Counted from the stretch's first letter, positions 27,238 to 36,670 are shown. The stretch: DNA of 64,000 nt from Bosea sp. OAE506 (GCF_040546595.1 NZ_JBEPOB010000001.1:1799001-1863000), one strand, 5' to 3'. Notes: generated from the sequence alone by a model not told the origin. A program made the numbers and translations.

Positions 27238-28259
27238 TGGGGCACCGGGACATCGGCGGCGAGCAGGCCTTCCGCCTTAAGGTCTGCCCAGAGCGCGGCC
27301 GGGACGGGCTGCGACAGCTCGGCGATCTGGTCGGCGACCTCGGCGGGCGAGACCGCGCCCATGACGAGGCTCGCCACCGCGGCGTGGCCGAGCGGGAACT
27401 GCAGCGCGGCGCGGCGCAAGGGCACGCCATGGCGGGTGCAGACGGCCTCGATCGCGGCGACGCGGGCGAGGATCTCGGGCGGGGCGGGATTGTAGTTGTA
27501 GCGCGCGCCGGGGACCGGGCCGGTGGCGAGGATGCCGGAGTTGAAGACGCCGCCGAGCATCAGGCCGATGCCCTTTTCAAGCGCCAGCGGCATGAAGGAA
27601 GCCAGCGCCGGCTGTTCCAGCAGGGAGTAGCGCCCCGCCAGCAGCATGGTGTCGAAGTCGCCCGCGCGGGCGAAGCGCTCGCACATATCGGCCTCGTTGA
27701 CGCCGACGCCGATCGCCTTGACGGCGCCGCTGGCGCGCAGGGTTTCGAGCGCGCGATAGGCGCCGTTCATGGCCTCGCCGAAGCGCTGCTCGATCATTGC
27801 CGCGCCATGCGTCCAGACATCGACATCGTGGATCAGGACGATGTCGATGTGGTCGACGCCCAGCCGCAGCGCCGACTGCTCGAGTGATCGCATTGCGCCG
27901 TCATAGGAGTAATCGAAGCGCATTCCGTGCGGCAGGCCGCCACGATAACCCGAGCCGTCGCCGCGCCCCGCAAAAGGCTCCGCGACGCGACCGACCTTGG
28001 TCGAGAGCATGAGCCCGTCGCGCGGCACCCGCCGCAGCGCCGCGCCGATGCGATGCTCGGAGAGGCCGTGGCCATAGAGCGGGGAGGTGTCGAACAGGGT
28101 GACGCCGCCCGTGATCGCGGCCTCGACGGTGGCAACCGCCTGCGCCTCGTCGAGATGGGCATAGAGATCACCCAGCGGCGCCCCGCCGAAACCGAGCGTC
28201 GAGACGGGCAGGCGGCTGCGGCCGAGCAGGCGCGGCGCGAGGGCAGAGGCGGGCGGCAT
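27234..28259 (-). CDS. Aldo/keto reductase, probable L-fucose (D-threo-aldose) 1-dehydrogenase
   Basis: 341-residue AKR-fold enzyme expected to oxidise L-fucose or a similar aldose to the lactone with NAD(P)+. The catalytic set is visible: aspartate and tyrosine in LFDTSPLYGHG, lysine in LSTKVGR, and histidine in LIHDVD. It starts the operon with the lactonase and fucU, divergent from the ABC transporter genes. Substrate is inferred from neighbours. Confidence 0.85.
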   Translation of the reverse strand: MPPASALAPRLLGRSRLPVSTLGFGGAPLGDLYAHLDEAQAVATVEAAITGGVTLFDTSPLYGHGLSEHRIGAALRRVPRDGLMLSTKVGRVAEPFAGRGDGSGYRGGLPHGMRFDYSYDGAMRSLEQSALRLGVDHIDIVLIHDVDVWTHGAAMIEQRFGEAMNGAYRALETLRASGAVKAIGVGVNEADMCERFARAGDFDTMLLAGRYSLLEQPALASFMPLALEKGIGLMLGGVFNSGILATGPVPGARYNYNPAPPEILARVAAIEAVCTRHGVPLRRAALQFPLGHAAVASLVMGAVSPAEVADQIAELSQPVPAALWADLKAEGLLAADVPVPQ

Positions 28260-28289
28260 CGGGCGTTTCCGTTATCGTTGGTAGGAGTA

Positions 28290-28306
28290 TGTGCACACCG
28301 ACATGT
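28290..28306. promoter_or_regulatory. Possible operator between the divergent sugar operons
   Basis: The 182-base spacer between the reductase and the binding-protein gene holds two adjacent short palindromes, TGTGCACA (28290-28297) and ACATGT (28301-28306). They could be the site for the GntR-type regulator encoded at 32801. This is inference from position only. Confidence 0.25.
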
Positions 28307-28441
28307 TAGCTTGCAACCGCCTTCGAACGGGATTAGCGTCCGGCCCAAGATGGCAGCCGGCCACCCGAGAAATCCGGGCAGGACGGCGCCGCAGAACAGC
28401 CCGAAACGGGCGATGCGCGAGAAGTCCAGGGAGGACGAGAG

Positions 28442-29794
28442 ATGAGCGATCTGTTTCTGAAGCCGAGCCGTCGCGCGCTGATGCGCGGCACCGCTGCCTT
28501 CGCCGCTGCGGGCGCGATCGGCTCTCCGCTGGTGCTGCGCGAGGCGCGGGCCCAGGCGGCTTTCAACTGGAAGCGCTTCTCGGGCACGACGATCGACGTG
28601 CTCCTGGTGAAGAACCCGCGCTCGGATCTGATGCAGGCCGCCGAGAAGGAGTTCACCGAGCTCACCGGCATCAAGGTCTCGGCTGAGCAGGTGCCCGAGC
28701 AGCAGCAGCGGCAGAAGGCGGTGATCGAGTTCGCCTCGGGCAAGCCGAGCTTCGACGTGTCGGGTATCTCGCTGCATGTGCAGAAGCGTATGGCCGCCAA
28801 GGGCAAGTGGTTCGAGGATCTGACGCCCTATATCAAGGACGCCTCGCTGACCTCGCCCGATTTCAATTTCGAGGATTTCGGCGCCGGCCCCGTCGCCTAT
28901 GCGCGGCAGGCCGACGGCTCGCTCGATACCATCCCGTTCTTCGTCGATTACTGGATGGTCTACTACAACAAGGAGCTCTTCGCCGCGAAGGGCGTCGAAT
29001 ACCCCAAGACCATGGACGAGATGGCGACGGTCGCGGCCAAGCTGCACGACCCCGCCAAGGGCATCGCCGGCTTCGTCTCGCGGGGCCTCAAGAACGCCAA
29101 CGTGCCGGTCTGGGCGAGCCTGCTGCTCGGGCAGGGCATCGAGACGACCTCGCCCGAGGGCAAGCTGCTGACGGACACGCCCGAGGCGGCCTGGGCCGGC
29201 GAGCTCTACAAGAAGCTCAACAAGGACTCAGGTCCCGTCGGCCAGGTCGGCTTCAACTGGAACGAGTGCCAGACCACCTTCATGCAGGGCCGGGCCGCGA
29301 TGTGGCTCGACGGCATCGGCTTCGCCACACCGCTCGAGGATCCCTCGAAGTCGCGCATCGTCGGCAAGGTCGGCTACGGCATCACGCCGCCGGGGCCGAA
29401 GGCGCATCACGCCGGCATGTTCGCCGACGGCATGGGCATCTCGCGCGGCTCGCAGAAGAAGCAGGCGGCCTGGCTCTATCTCCAGTTCATGACCAGCAAG
29501 GCGCAGCAGGTCGCGATGCTGAAGGCCGGCGCCGGCGCGCCCGGCCGTGCCTCGGCCTATCTCGATACGGACACCATCGCCCAGTCGAAATTCGGCAAGC
29601 AATATTTCGACTGCCTGCTCGGTTCGGCCAAGGTCGCGCGCGCGGCGCTGCCGCAGATCGTGCCGGTGACGGAGTTCCGCGACGTCTTCGGCGTGGCGCT
29701 GACCAATGCGCTCGGCGGTGCCGACGTGGCGGCCGAGCTGAAGAAGGCGACCGAGACCTTCGCGCCCGTGCTCGCCAAGAGCGAGCAGGGCTGA
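28442..29794 (+). CDS. Sugar ABC transporter substrate-binding protein
   Basis: 450-residue periplasmic binding protein of the family 1 (MalE/UgpB-like) type. An N-terminal twin-arginine-like signal (SRRALMRGTAAFAAAGA, about 10-26) suggests Tat export. The first mature lobe carries the usual NPRSDLMQAAEKEF and FDVSGIS segments. GAGG lies shortly before the ATG. It is first in a transporter operon with two permeases. The ligand is probably a deoxysugar or oligosaccharide, judged by the divergent catabolic genes. Confidence 0.9.
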   Translation: MSDLFLKPSRRALMRGTAAFAAAGAIGSPLVLREARAQAAFNWKRFSGTTIDVLLVKNPRSDLMQAAEKEFTELTGIKVSAEQVPEQQQRQKAVIEFASGKPSFDVSGISLHVQKRMAAKGKWFEDLTPYIKDASLTSPDFNFEDFGAGPVAYARQADGSLDTIPFFVDYWMVYYNKELFAAKGVEYPKTMDEMATVAAKLHDPAKGIAGFVSRGLKNANVPVWASLLLGQGIETTSPEGKLLTDTPEAAWAGELYKKLNKDSGPVGQVGFNWNECQTTFMQGRAAMWLDGIGFATPLEDPSKSRIVGKVGYGITPPGPKAHHAGMFADGMGISRGSQKKQAAWLYLQFMTSKAQQVAMLKAGAGAPGRASAYLDTDTIAQSKFGKQYFDCLLGSAKVARAALPQIVPVTEFRDVFGVALTNALGGADVAAELKKATETFAPVLAKSEQG

Positions 29795-29802
29795 GTTTGC
29801 AG

Positions 29803-29884
29803 CGTCATGGCCGGGCTTGACCCGGCCATCTCGTGACGCGTGTGCGGTTTCATGGAGATGCCCGGGTCAGGCCCGGGCATGACG
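29803..29884. repeat. Family A palindromic element inside the ABC operon
   Basis: GGCCGGGCTTGACCCGGCC hairpin, then GCCCGGGTCAGGCCCGGGC hairpin, bounded by CGTCAT and ATGACG. It lies between the binding protein and the first permease. Confidence 0.9.
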
Positions 29885-29892
29885 GCCCTGGC

Positions 29893-30823
29893 ATGACCAC
29901 GACGACCCTCTCCGCAGAACGGACCGAGACGGCGCAGCCCGCGCCCTTCGTCCACTCGGCCGATTTCACGCCGCGCTACTGGCTGTTCGCGGCGCCCGGC
30001 CGTGCTCGTCGTCGGCACGGTGATCGTCTTCCCCTGGCTGTTCACGCTCTACATGTCCGGCCATGACTGGAAGATCGGCGGCGGGCCGGAATTCGTCGGA
30101 CTGCAGAACTTCGCCGAGCTGTTCCGCGACACGCGTTTCATCGAGTCGATGGGGCACACTCTCTATTTCACGGTGCTGGCCGTGGTGCTGCCGATCGTCT
30201 TCGGCACGGCGGCGGCGCTGGTGTTCCACCGCGAATTTCCGTTCCGGGGCCTGCTGCGCACGGTCTTCGTGATGCCGATGATGGCGACGCCGGTCGCCGT
30301 CGCGCTGGTCTGGACGATGATGTTCCACCCGCAGCTCGGCGTGCTGAACTACCTGCTCTCGCTCGTCGGCATCGGGCCGCAGGCCTGGGTCTATTCGCCC
30401 GATACGGTGATCCCGACGCTGATCCTCGTAGAGGTCTGGCACTGGACGCCGCTGGTCATGCTGATCGTGCTCGGCGGGCTGGCCGGCCTGCCGCGCGAGC
30501 CCTACGAATCCGCGCTGATCGACGGCGCCAATGACTGGCACATGTTCCGCCACATCACGCTGCCGCTGGTCTGGCCCTTCATCATGGTGGCGATCGTGAT
30601 CCGCACGATCGACGCGCTGAAGGCCTTCGACACGATCTTCGTGATCACCCAGGGCGGGCCGGGCACGGCGTCGGAGACGCTCAACATCTTCCTCTATCTG
30701 CAGGCGTTCCAGTTCTACAAGATCGGCTACGCCTCGGCCGTGGTGGTGATCTTCTTCGTCATCGTCATCATGCTCTCGCTGCTGCTGCTCTATGCGCGGC
30801 AGAAGTCGAAGTGGAACGCGTGA
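29893..30823 (+). pseudogene. Sugar ABC transporter permease 1, frameshifted by one extra base
   Basis: Would encode a 309-residue MalF/UgpA-type permease with six membrane segments and the EAA loop ALIDGANDWHMFRHITLPL (about residue 205). The start ATG at 29893 reads to FAAP and then loses frame at the CCC near 29994-29998. Deleting one C restores FAAPAVLVVGTVIVFPWL in the frame that runs to 30823. Otherwise undamaged, so sequencing error is likely; if real, a GTG at 30002 might give a shortened product lacking the N-terminus. Confidence 0.85.
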
Positions 30824-30842
30824 TGGCAGCCATCCCATCCAC

Positions 30843-30960
30843 AGCCCTCATCCTGAGGAGCGCTCCGCAGGAGCGCGTCTCGAAGGATGCTCCAGCGTTC
30901 TCCGGAGACATCTGGAGCATCCTTCGAGACGCCGCTGCGCGGCTCCTCAGGATGAGGGCT
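30843..30960. repeat. Family B palindromic element between the two permeases
   Basis: Nested palindrome: outer arms AGCCCTCATCCTGAGGAGC and its complement, inner arms TCTCGAAGGATGCTCCAG and its complement, with short variable hairpins between. A near-copy is at 33545-33660. Confidence 0.9.
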
Positions 30961-30983
30961 GAGGGGCAAGGGCAGGTGCGCTC

Positions 30984-31802
30984 ATGACCCGCCTCGCCAA
31001 AAAACTCGGCTTCTACGCCTCCGTCTTCGTGCTGGTCTCGCCGGCGGTGCTGGTGTTTCTCTGGATGATCTCGCTGTCGTTCAAGAACGAGCTCGACAAC
31101 ACCGCCTTCCCGCCGGTCTTCATCCCCGATCCGCCGACGCTGAAGAACTATGTCGACGTCTTCGCGCAGAACAATTTCGCGCTCTACCTCTGGAATTCGA
31201 TCCTGGTCACGGGCGGGGCGGTGCTGATCGGGCTCGCGGTCGGCGTGCCCGCCGGCTACGGCATCGCGCGCGGCAAGGCGACGAAGTTCGCGATCCTGAT
31301 CCTGGTCGCGCGGATGACGCCGGCGCTGTCCTACCTGATCCCGCTGTTCCTGCTGTTCCAGATGACCGGGCTGGTGGGGACGATCACGGCGCTCGTCATC
31401 ACCCATCTGGTCATCACCATCCCGATCATCGTCTGGATCATGATCGGGTATTTCGAGAACATCCCGATGGAGCTGGAAGATGCGGCGCGCATCGACGGCG
31501 CCTCGAGCTGGCAGGCCTTCCGGCATGTCGCGCTGCCGCTAGCGATGCCGGGCGTCACGGTCGGCGGCATCCTCGCCTTCATCTTCTCCTGGAACAACTT
31601 CATCTTCTCAGTCGTGCTCGGCGGCAAGAACAGCCGCACGCTGCCCTCGGCGGTCTACAACTCGCTGACCTTCGAGCAGATCTCCTGGGGCCCGCTGGCG
31701 GCGGCCGCGCTGCTGGTAACGCTGCCGGTGCTGCTGGTGACGGTGCTGGCCCAGCGCCAGATCGTCGCCGGGCTCTCGGCCGGAGGGCTCAAGGATGGCT
31801 GA
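30984..31802 (+). CDS. Sugar ABC transporter permease 2
   Basis: 272-residue MalG/UgpE-type permease with about six membrane segments. The EAA loop, which contacts the ATPase, reads ELEDAARIDGASSWQAFRHV at about 174-193. It completes the membrane part of the transporter with the frameshifted permease. No ATP-binding subunit gene follows or occurs nearby, so the pair must use an ATPase encoded elsewhere. Confidence 0.92.
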   Translation: MTRLAKKLGFYASVFVLVSPAVLVFLWMISLSFKNELDNTAFPPVFIPDPPTLKNYVDVFAQNNFALYLWNSILVTGGAVLIGLAVGVPAGYGIARGKATKFAILILVARMTPALSYLIPLFLLFQMTGLVGTITALVITHLVITIPIIVWIMIGYFENIPMELEDAARIDGASSWQAFRHVALPLAMPGVTVGGILAFIFSWNNFIFSVVLGGKNSRTLPSAVYNSLTFEQISWGPLAAAALLVTLPVLLVTVLAQRQIVAGLSAGGLKDG

Positions 31803-31895
31803 CGCGCGCAATCCCCATGATGGCGGAGCGCATGGCCCGCCCCGACGTCCCGCCCAACACACCCATTGATCTCTCGCTCTGAAAGACGGTTTTCC

Positions 31896-32789
31896 ATGTC
31901 CATCGATCCCAACCGCTTCGGCCTCTCCTGCGCCATCACCACCCCGATGCGGGAGGGCGGCAGCGTCGACCTGCCGCGGCTGGTCAGCCATGCCCGCCAT
32001 GTCCTCGCGCAGGGCTGCGACAGCGTCACGCTCTACGGGACCACAGGCGAGGGCGCCGCGCTCGGCCTGCCGGAGCGCGCGGCAATGATGGGCGCGCTGA
32101 TGGGCGCGGGGATTGACCCGGCGAAGCAGGTTTATGCCGGCGTCGCGGCGGCGTCGCTGGAAGAGGCCGTCCAGCAGGGGCGTCTCGCGCTCGATGCCGG
32201 CGCCAAGGGGCTGCTGGTCGCGCCGCCCTTCTACTTCAAGGGAGTCAGCGACGAGGGGCTCTATCGCTGGTTCTCGCAGCTCTTCGAAAAGCTCCCCGCG
32301 GTCCGCAACGTCATTCTCTACCACATCCCCTCGGTGACGGCGGTGGGCCTGAGCGTCGGGCTGATCGACCGGCTGAAGAAGGCTTTTCCCGGCGTCGTCA
32401 CCGGCGTGAAGGATTCGTCGGGCGACTACGCCAATACCGAGGCCTATCTCAAGGCGCATGGCGAACTCGCCATCCTCGTCGGCGACGAGCGCCTTCTGGC
32501 CAAGGCGGTGCGCAACGGCGCGCAGGGCTCGATCTGCGGCGTCGCCAATCTGGTGCCGCATCTGCTGCGCCCGATCGTCTACGAGGGCAAGGATGACCCG
32601 ACGGTCAACGCGCTGGTCGACGAGATCTGCTCGCATCCCGTGCTGGCTTCGGTGAAGGCGCTGGTCGGCCATGTGCATGGCGATGCCGGCTATGGCGCAA
32701 TGCGCGCGCCGCTGGAGCCGCTCGACGCTGCGACGCGGCAGCGGCTGTTCGCAGCCTTCGACAGGATCACACAGGCCAAGGCGGCCTGA
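31896..32789 (+). CDS. DapA-family aldolase/dehydratase
   Basis: 297-residue class I Schiff-base enzyme of the DHDPS/NAL family. The carboxylate-binding GTTGEG is near 48-53, the tyrosine is in LYHIPSV (about 139-145), and the catalytic lysine is in TGVKDSSGD (about 170). With a mutarotase, dehydrogenase and lactonase nearby, a 2-keto-3-deoxy sugar acid aldolase is more likely than lysine biosynthesis. A DapA-like gene also occurs in the Campylobacter fucose locus. The substrate is not proven. Confidence 0.85.
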   Translation: MSIDPNRFGLSCAITTPMREGGSVDLPRLVSHARHVLAQGCDSVTLYGTTGEGAALGLPERAAMMGALMGAGIDPAKQVYAGVAAASLEEAVQQGRLALDAGAKGLLVAPPFYFKGVSDEGLYRWFSQLFEKLPAVRNVILYHIPSVTAVGLSVGLIDRLKKAFPGVVTGVKDSSGDYANTEAYLKAHGELAILVGDERLLAKAVRNGAQGSICGVANLVPHLLRPIVYEGKDDPTVNALVDEICSHPVLASVKALVGHVHGDAGYGAMRAPLEPLDAATRQRLFAAFDRITQAKAA

Positions 32790-32800
32790 AGGAGGGTGTC

Positions 32801-33478
32801 TTGAACCAGTCCGAGCAGGATCCGCGCGAGGGCGAGCCGCTGAAGCTGAGGGAGCGCGCCTATGCCTCCTTCACGGAGCGGCTGCTGGCACGCGAGATCA
32901 AGCCCGGACAGTTCGTGACCCAGCGCGAGCTGGTGGCGCTGACCGGCCTGCCGCTCGGCGCCATCCGCGAGCTGATCCCGCGGCTGGAGGCGGAGGGGCT
33001 GATCAAGACCGTGCCGCAGCGCGGCATGCAGGTCGCCCATGTTGATCTCAATCTGATCCGCAACGCCTTCCAGTTCCGCCTTTTCCTCGAAAAGGAGGCG
33101 ACAGCGCTCTACGCCGCCAACGCCACCGACGAGGAGATCGCGCAGCAGCGCGCCCGGCACGAGGCGATCATCGTCCGGGCCGAGGCCGGCGGCGACCCGC
33201 AGCTGATCGAGGATGCGGAGGATGTCGACCGGCTGATGCACGAGGCGATCATCGACCATCTCGACAACGATATCGTCTCCAAGGCCTTCCGCGTCACCTG
33301 GCTGAAGATCCGGCTGATCCGGCAATACGAGACGCGCATCCAGAACCACATCCTGGTGCCGGTCATGCGCGACCACCTCAAGATCATCACCGCCATCGAG
33401 GCGCGCGACCCGATCCGCGCCGCGGAGGAGATGAGCATCCATATCGGCAACGCCCGTACGCGGGCGATGAGTTACTGA
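32801..33478 (+). CDS. GntR family transcriptional regulator (FCD type)
   Basis: 225-residue regulator with a winged helix-turn-helix (about 15-80, including TQRELVALTGLPLGAIRELIPRL as the recognition region) and a C-terminal FCD ligand-binding helix bundle. The start is a TTG at 32801, set by an excellent AAGGAGGG seven bases upstream. It begins 11 bases after the aldolase gene. It probably controls the sugar genes on either side. Confidence 0.92.
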   Translation: MNQSEQDPREGEPLKLRERAYASFTERLLAREIKPGQFVTQRELVALTGLPLGAIRELIPRLEAEGLIKTVPQRGMQVAHVDLNLIRNAFQFRLFLEKEATALYAANATDEEIAQQRARHEAIIVRAEAGGDPQLIEDAEDVDRLMHEAIIDHLDNDIVSKAFRVTWLKIRLIRQYETRIQNHILVPVMRDHLKIITAIEARDPIRAAEEMSIHIGNARTRAMSY

Positions 33479-33544
33479 GACCGTCAAGCAGGCGAGCCGG
33501 GAGAACCGGCCGTCATTCGGGAGGGACCAGCGTCGACATCCCAC

Positions 33545-33660
33545 AGCCCTCATCCTGAGGAGCCGCGAAGCGGCGTCTCGAAGGATGCTCCAGGAGGCTC
33601 CGGAACCATCTGGAGCATCCTTCGAGACGCGCTCTTCGAGCGCTCCTCAGGATGAGGGCT
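33545..33660. repeat. Family B palindromic element before the TRAP genes
   Basis: Same nested structure as the copy at 30843: outer AGCCCTCATCCTGAGGAGC and inner GTCTCGAAGGATGCTCCAG arms, both perfectly paired. The variable hairpins between the arms differ from the other copy. Confidence 0.9.
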
Positions 33661-33699
33661 GAGAGTGTCGGCGACGGTCCGCATTGGGAGGAGACCATC

Positions 33700-34695
33700 A
33701 TGACCACGTTCACCAAACGCGACTTCCTCGCCGGCTCCGCCGCTCTCGCGGGCGGGGCCATCGCCATGCCGAGCGTCCTGCGCGCGCAGGCGACCGTGCT
33801 GCGCTGGGGCGAGATGCTGCCCACGACCCATCCGCAGGTGCAGATGGTCGAGCGGATCGCCAAGCAGGTGAAGGAGAAGAGCTCCGGGCGTATCGACATC
33901 CAGGCCTTTCCGGCCGGCCAGCTTGGCTCCGGCAAGGACATGATGGAATCGGTCGCCTCGGGCGCGCTCACCATGACCACGGACGGGGCGGCGGCGCTCG
34001 GCTCCTTCCTGCCGCAGCTGTCGGTGGTCGAGGCGCCCTATCTCTGGCGCGACGCCGCCCATATGGCGAAGGTCGCCAAGGCGCCGGTCTTCACCCAGAT
34101 GAATGCCGAGCTGGAGAAGAAGCGCGGCATGCGCATGGCCGCCGTGACCTATTACGGCAAGCGCCACCTCACCACCGGCTCGAAGGCGGTGAAGAGTGTC
34201 GCCGACGTTGCCGGCCTCAAGCTGCGCGTGCCGCCGGTCGACACCTTCCGCGCCATGGTCGAGGCCTGGGGCGCCAAGGCGACGCCGGTGAACTTCAACG
34301 AACTCTACCTGGCGCTGAGCCAGGGTGCGGTCGACGGCCAGGAAAACCCGCTGCCGACGATCCACAGCGCCAAGCTGCAGGAGGTGCAGAAGCACCTGAT
34401 CCTGACCGGCCACATCATCACGCCGCGCCTGGTCATCGTGAACGGCGATTTCTGGAAGGGGCTGAAGGACGCCGACCGCAGCCTGCTCGAGGCAGCCATC
34501 GCCGAGGGCGTCGCCTGGCAGGACGCCGAACTTGCCAGCCAGGAGGGCAGCCTTGTGGCGACGCTGAAGGCCGCCGGCATGAGCGTGACCGAGCCGGATC
34601 TCGCAAGCTTCTCGAAGCCGGTGCTGGCGACGCTGCCCCAGCAGTTCGAGGGCAAATGGGGCAAGGGCACCTGGGACGCGCTCGCGGCGCTTTGA
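33700..34695 (+). CDS. TRAP transporter substrate-binding protein (DctP)
   Basis: 331-residue periplasmic DctP-type receptor for a carboxylate ligand. An N-terminal signal (KRDFLAGSAALAGGAIAMPSV) resembles a short Tat signal. The conserved ligand arginine region is in GLKLRVPPVDTFRAM (about 173), and FNELYLALSQGAVDGQENP (about 195-213) is a family hallmark. GGGAGGAG precedes the ATG at 33700. Together with the next two genes it makes a complete TRAP system. Confidence 0.93.
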   Translation: MTTFTKRDFLAGSAALAGGAIAMPSVLRAQATVLRWGEMLPTTHPQVQMVERIAKQVKEKSSGRIDIQAFPAGQLGSGKDMMESVASGALTMTTDGAAALGSFLPQLSVVEAPYLWRDAAHMAKVAKAPVFTQMNAELEKKRGMRMAAVTYYGKRHLTTGSKAVKSVADVAGLKLRVPPVDTFRAMVEAWGAKATPVNFNELYLALSQGAVDGQENPLPTIHSAKLQEVQKHLILTGHIITPRLVIVNGDFWKGLKDADRSLLEAAIAEGVAWQDAELASQEGSLVATLKAAGMSVTEPDLASFSKPVLATLPQQFEGKWGKGTWDALAAL

Positions 34696-34717
34696 GCTGA
34701 AGCTGTTCCACCACCTC

Positions 34718-34820
34718 CGGGTCCTCCCGGACAAGCCGCGTAGCGGCGCTGATCCGGGATCCATGCCTGAACCGTTCCGGCATGGATCCCGGGTCTCCGC
34801 TTCGCTGCGCCCGGGATGAC
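34718..34820. repeat. Family A-related element between dctP and dctQ
   Basis: Inner arms GATCCATGCC and GGCATGGATC around a 12-base loop. An outer CCGGG and CCCGGGATGAC pairing and a GCTTCGCTGCGC-type loop are shared with other copies. A variant of family A. Confidence 0.7.
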
Positions 34821-34859
34821 CCGCGTGTTTTTGACGGTATCGTCAATGAGGCTGATGCT

Positions 34860-35357
34860 TTGAAATCCCTCCTCCACCTCTCCGACCGCATCGTGCGCAT
34901 GGCGGCCGTGGCGCTGCTCCTGTCGCTGCTGGTCGCGGTGCTGCTCGGCGTGCTGTCGCGGCAGCTCAATGCGCCGCTGGCCTGGACCGACGAGCTCGCG
35001 CAGTACCTGCTGGTCTGGACCGGCTTCGTCGGCTGGATCATCGCGGCGCGGCGGCGCTCGCATATCCGCATCACTGTCTTCGCCGAGAAGCTGCCGGTGG
35101 GGGCGGGGCGGGTGCTGGAGATCGTGACGCAGGCCGCGATCATCGTCTTCGCGGCCGTGCTGATCCGCTATTCCTTCGCGCTGATCGAGCGCAACTGGGA
35201 TGTGGAGTCGATCGCGCTGCCGATCTCGGGGGCGGCGCTCTACATCGTCATGCCGCTGGCGGGGCTCGCGCTGATCCTGCAGGCGCTGGCCGAGATCGCC
35301 GATGCACTGGCGGGCCGCCGCTATGTCGCGCCCGAGCCGGGGAGCCAGCCGCTGTGA
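34860..35357 (+). CDS. TRAP transporter small permease (DctQ)
   Basis: 165-residue membrane protein with four hydrophobic segments. The DctQ signature WTDELAQYLLVWTGFVGW lies near residues 41-58. I chose the TTG at 34860, which has GAGG seven bases upstream; longer in-frame versions start inside the palindromic repeat. It overlaps dctM by four bases. Confidence 0.88.
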   Translation: MKSLLHLSDRIVRMAAVALLLSLLVAVLLGVLSRQLNAPLAWTDELAQYLLVWTGFVGWIIAARRRSHIRITVFAEKLPVGAGRVLEIVTQAAIIVFAAVLIRYSFALIERNWDVESIALPISGAALYIVMPLAGLALILQALAEIADALAGRRYVAPEPGSQPL

Positions 35358-36640
35358 CGATGCTGATGGTCCAGATCCTGCCCGTCTGGTTCGCTGCGCT
35401 TTTGATCGGCGTGCCGCTCTTCGTGTCGATGGGGCTGGCGGCGATCGCGTTCGCCTTCCTTGGCGGCTTCCCGCTTGGCATCGTGCCGCAGAAGATCGCG
35501 CAATCAGCCAATTCCTTCCCGCTGCTGGCGGCGCCGCTGTTCATCCTGATGGGCAACATCATGAACTCGGCCGGCATCACCGACCGGATCTTCGCCTTCG
35601 CCACGGCCTGCGTCGGCTGGCTGCGCGGGGGCCTGTGCCACGCCAACATCCTCGCCAGCGTGATCTTCGCGGGCATGTCGGGCTCGGCGGTGGCGGATGC
35701 AGGCGGCGTCGGCACGCTCGAGATCAAGGCGATGAAGGACGAGGGCTACGACGCCGAGACGGCGGCCGCGATCACGGCGGCGTCGGCGACGATCGGCCCG
35801 ATCATCCCGCCCTCGCTGCCGATGGTGATCTACGGCGTCTCGGCGGATGTCTCGATCGGCGGGCTGTTCCTCGCCGGCGTCATCCCCGGCCTGCTGATGG
35901 CCGGCGCGCTGATGGCGATGGTCGTCCATGTCGCGAAGAAGCGGGACCTGCCGCGCCATCCCTTCCCCGGCGTGGCGCAGCTCTGGGTCGCCTATAAGGA
36001 GGCGCATTGGGCGCTGATGACGCCGGTGATCCTGTTCGGCGGGATGATGGCCGGCATCTTCACGCCCACCGAGGCGGCCGCAGTCGCCACGGCCTATGCG
36101 CTGGTGCTCGGGCTCTTCGTCTATCGCAGCTTCGATCTCGACGATCTGCCGGAGCTCGTCGTGCAGACGGTCGAGACCACCGGCGTCGTGCTGGCGCTGG
36201 TGATGACGGCCGCCGCGCTCGGCTGGTGCCTGTCGATCTCGCGCATCCCGCAGGTGGTCGGCCCGATGCTGGTCGATCTCGCCGGCAACCCGCTGATCTT
36301 TCTCCTGATCGTCAACCTGCTCCTGCTCTTCGTCGGCTGCTTCATGGAGGCGCTCGCCGCCATGCTGATCCTGATCCCGATCCTGACGCCGGCGGCGGCG
36401 CAGTTCGGGATCGACCCGATCCAGTTCGGGCTGATCTTCGTGCTCAACCTGATGATCGGCACGATCACGCCGCCGGTCGGCGTCGTCCTCTTCGTCACGG
36501 CGAAGGTCGCCAATATCAGCTTCGAATCGATGTCGCGGGCGATCGTGCCCTGGCTGATGCCGCTGCTGGCGGTGCTGGTCGCGATCACGCTCTGGCCGCC
36601 GCTGACGACCTGGCTGCCCAATCTGGTGATGGGGCGCTGA
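35354..36640 (+). CDS. TRAP transporter large permease (DctM)
   Basis: 428-residue membrane protein with about 12 segments, the ion-coupled channel subunit of the TRAP system. Characteristic stretches include GMSGSAVADAGGVGTLEI near residue 110, SATIGPIIPPSLPMVIYG near 145 and GTITPPVGVVLFV near 372. The GTG at 35354 overlaps the dctQ stop; an ATG two codons later is an alternative. The ligand is probably a sugar acid or other carboxylate, from context. Confidence 0.94.
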   Translation: MTMLMVQILPVWFAALLIGVPLFVSMGLAAIAFAFLGGFPLGIVPQKIAQSANSFPLLAAPLFILMGNIMNSAGITDRIFAFATACVGWLRGGLCHANILASVIFAGMSGSAVADAGGVGTLEIKAMKDEGYDAETAAAITAASATIGPIIPPSLPMVIYGVSADVSIGGLFLAGVIPGLLMAGALMAMVVHVAKKRDLPRHPFPGVAQLWVAYKEAHWALMTPVILFGGMMAGIFTPTEAAAVATAYALVLGLFVYRSFDLDDLPELVVQTVETTGVVLALVMTAAALGWCLSISRIPQVVGPMLVDLAGNPLIFLLIVNLLLLFVGCFMEALAAMLILIPILTPAAAQFGIDPIQFGLIFVLNLMIGTITPPVGVVLFVTAKVANISFESMSRAIVPWLMPLLAVLVAITLWPPLTTWLPNLVMGR

Positions 36641-36670
36641 GGTTTTGCTACCCCAGCGCCCGATCCGGGA

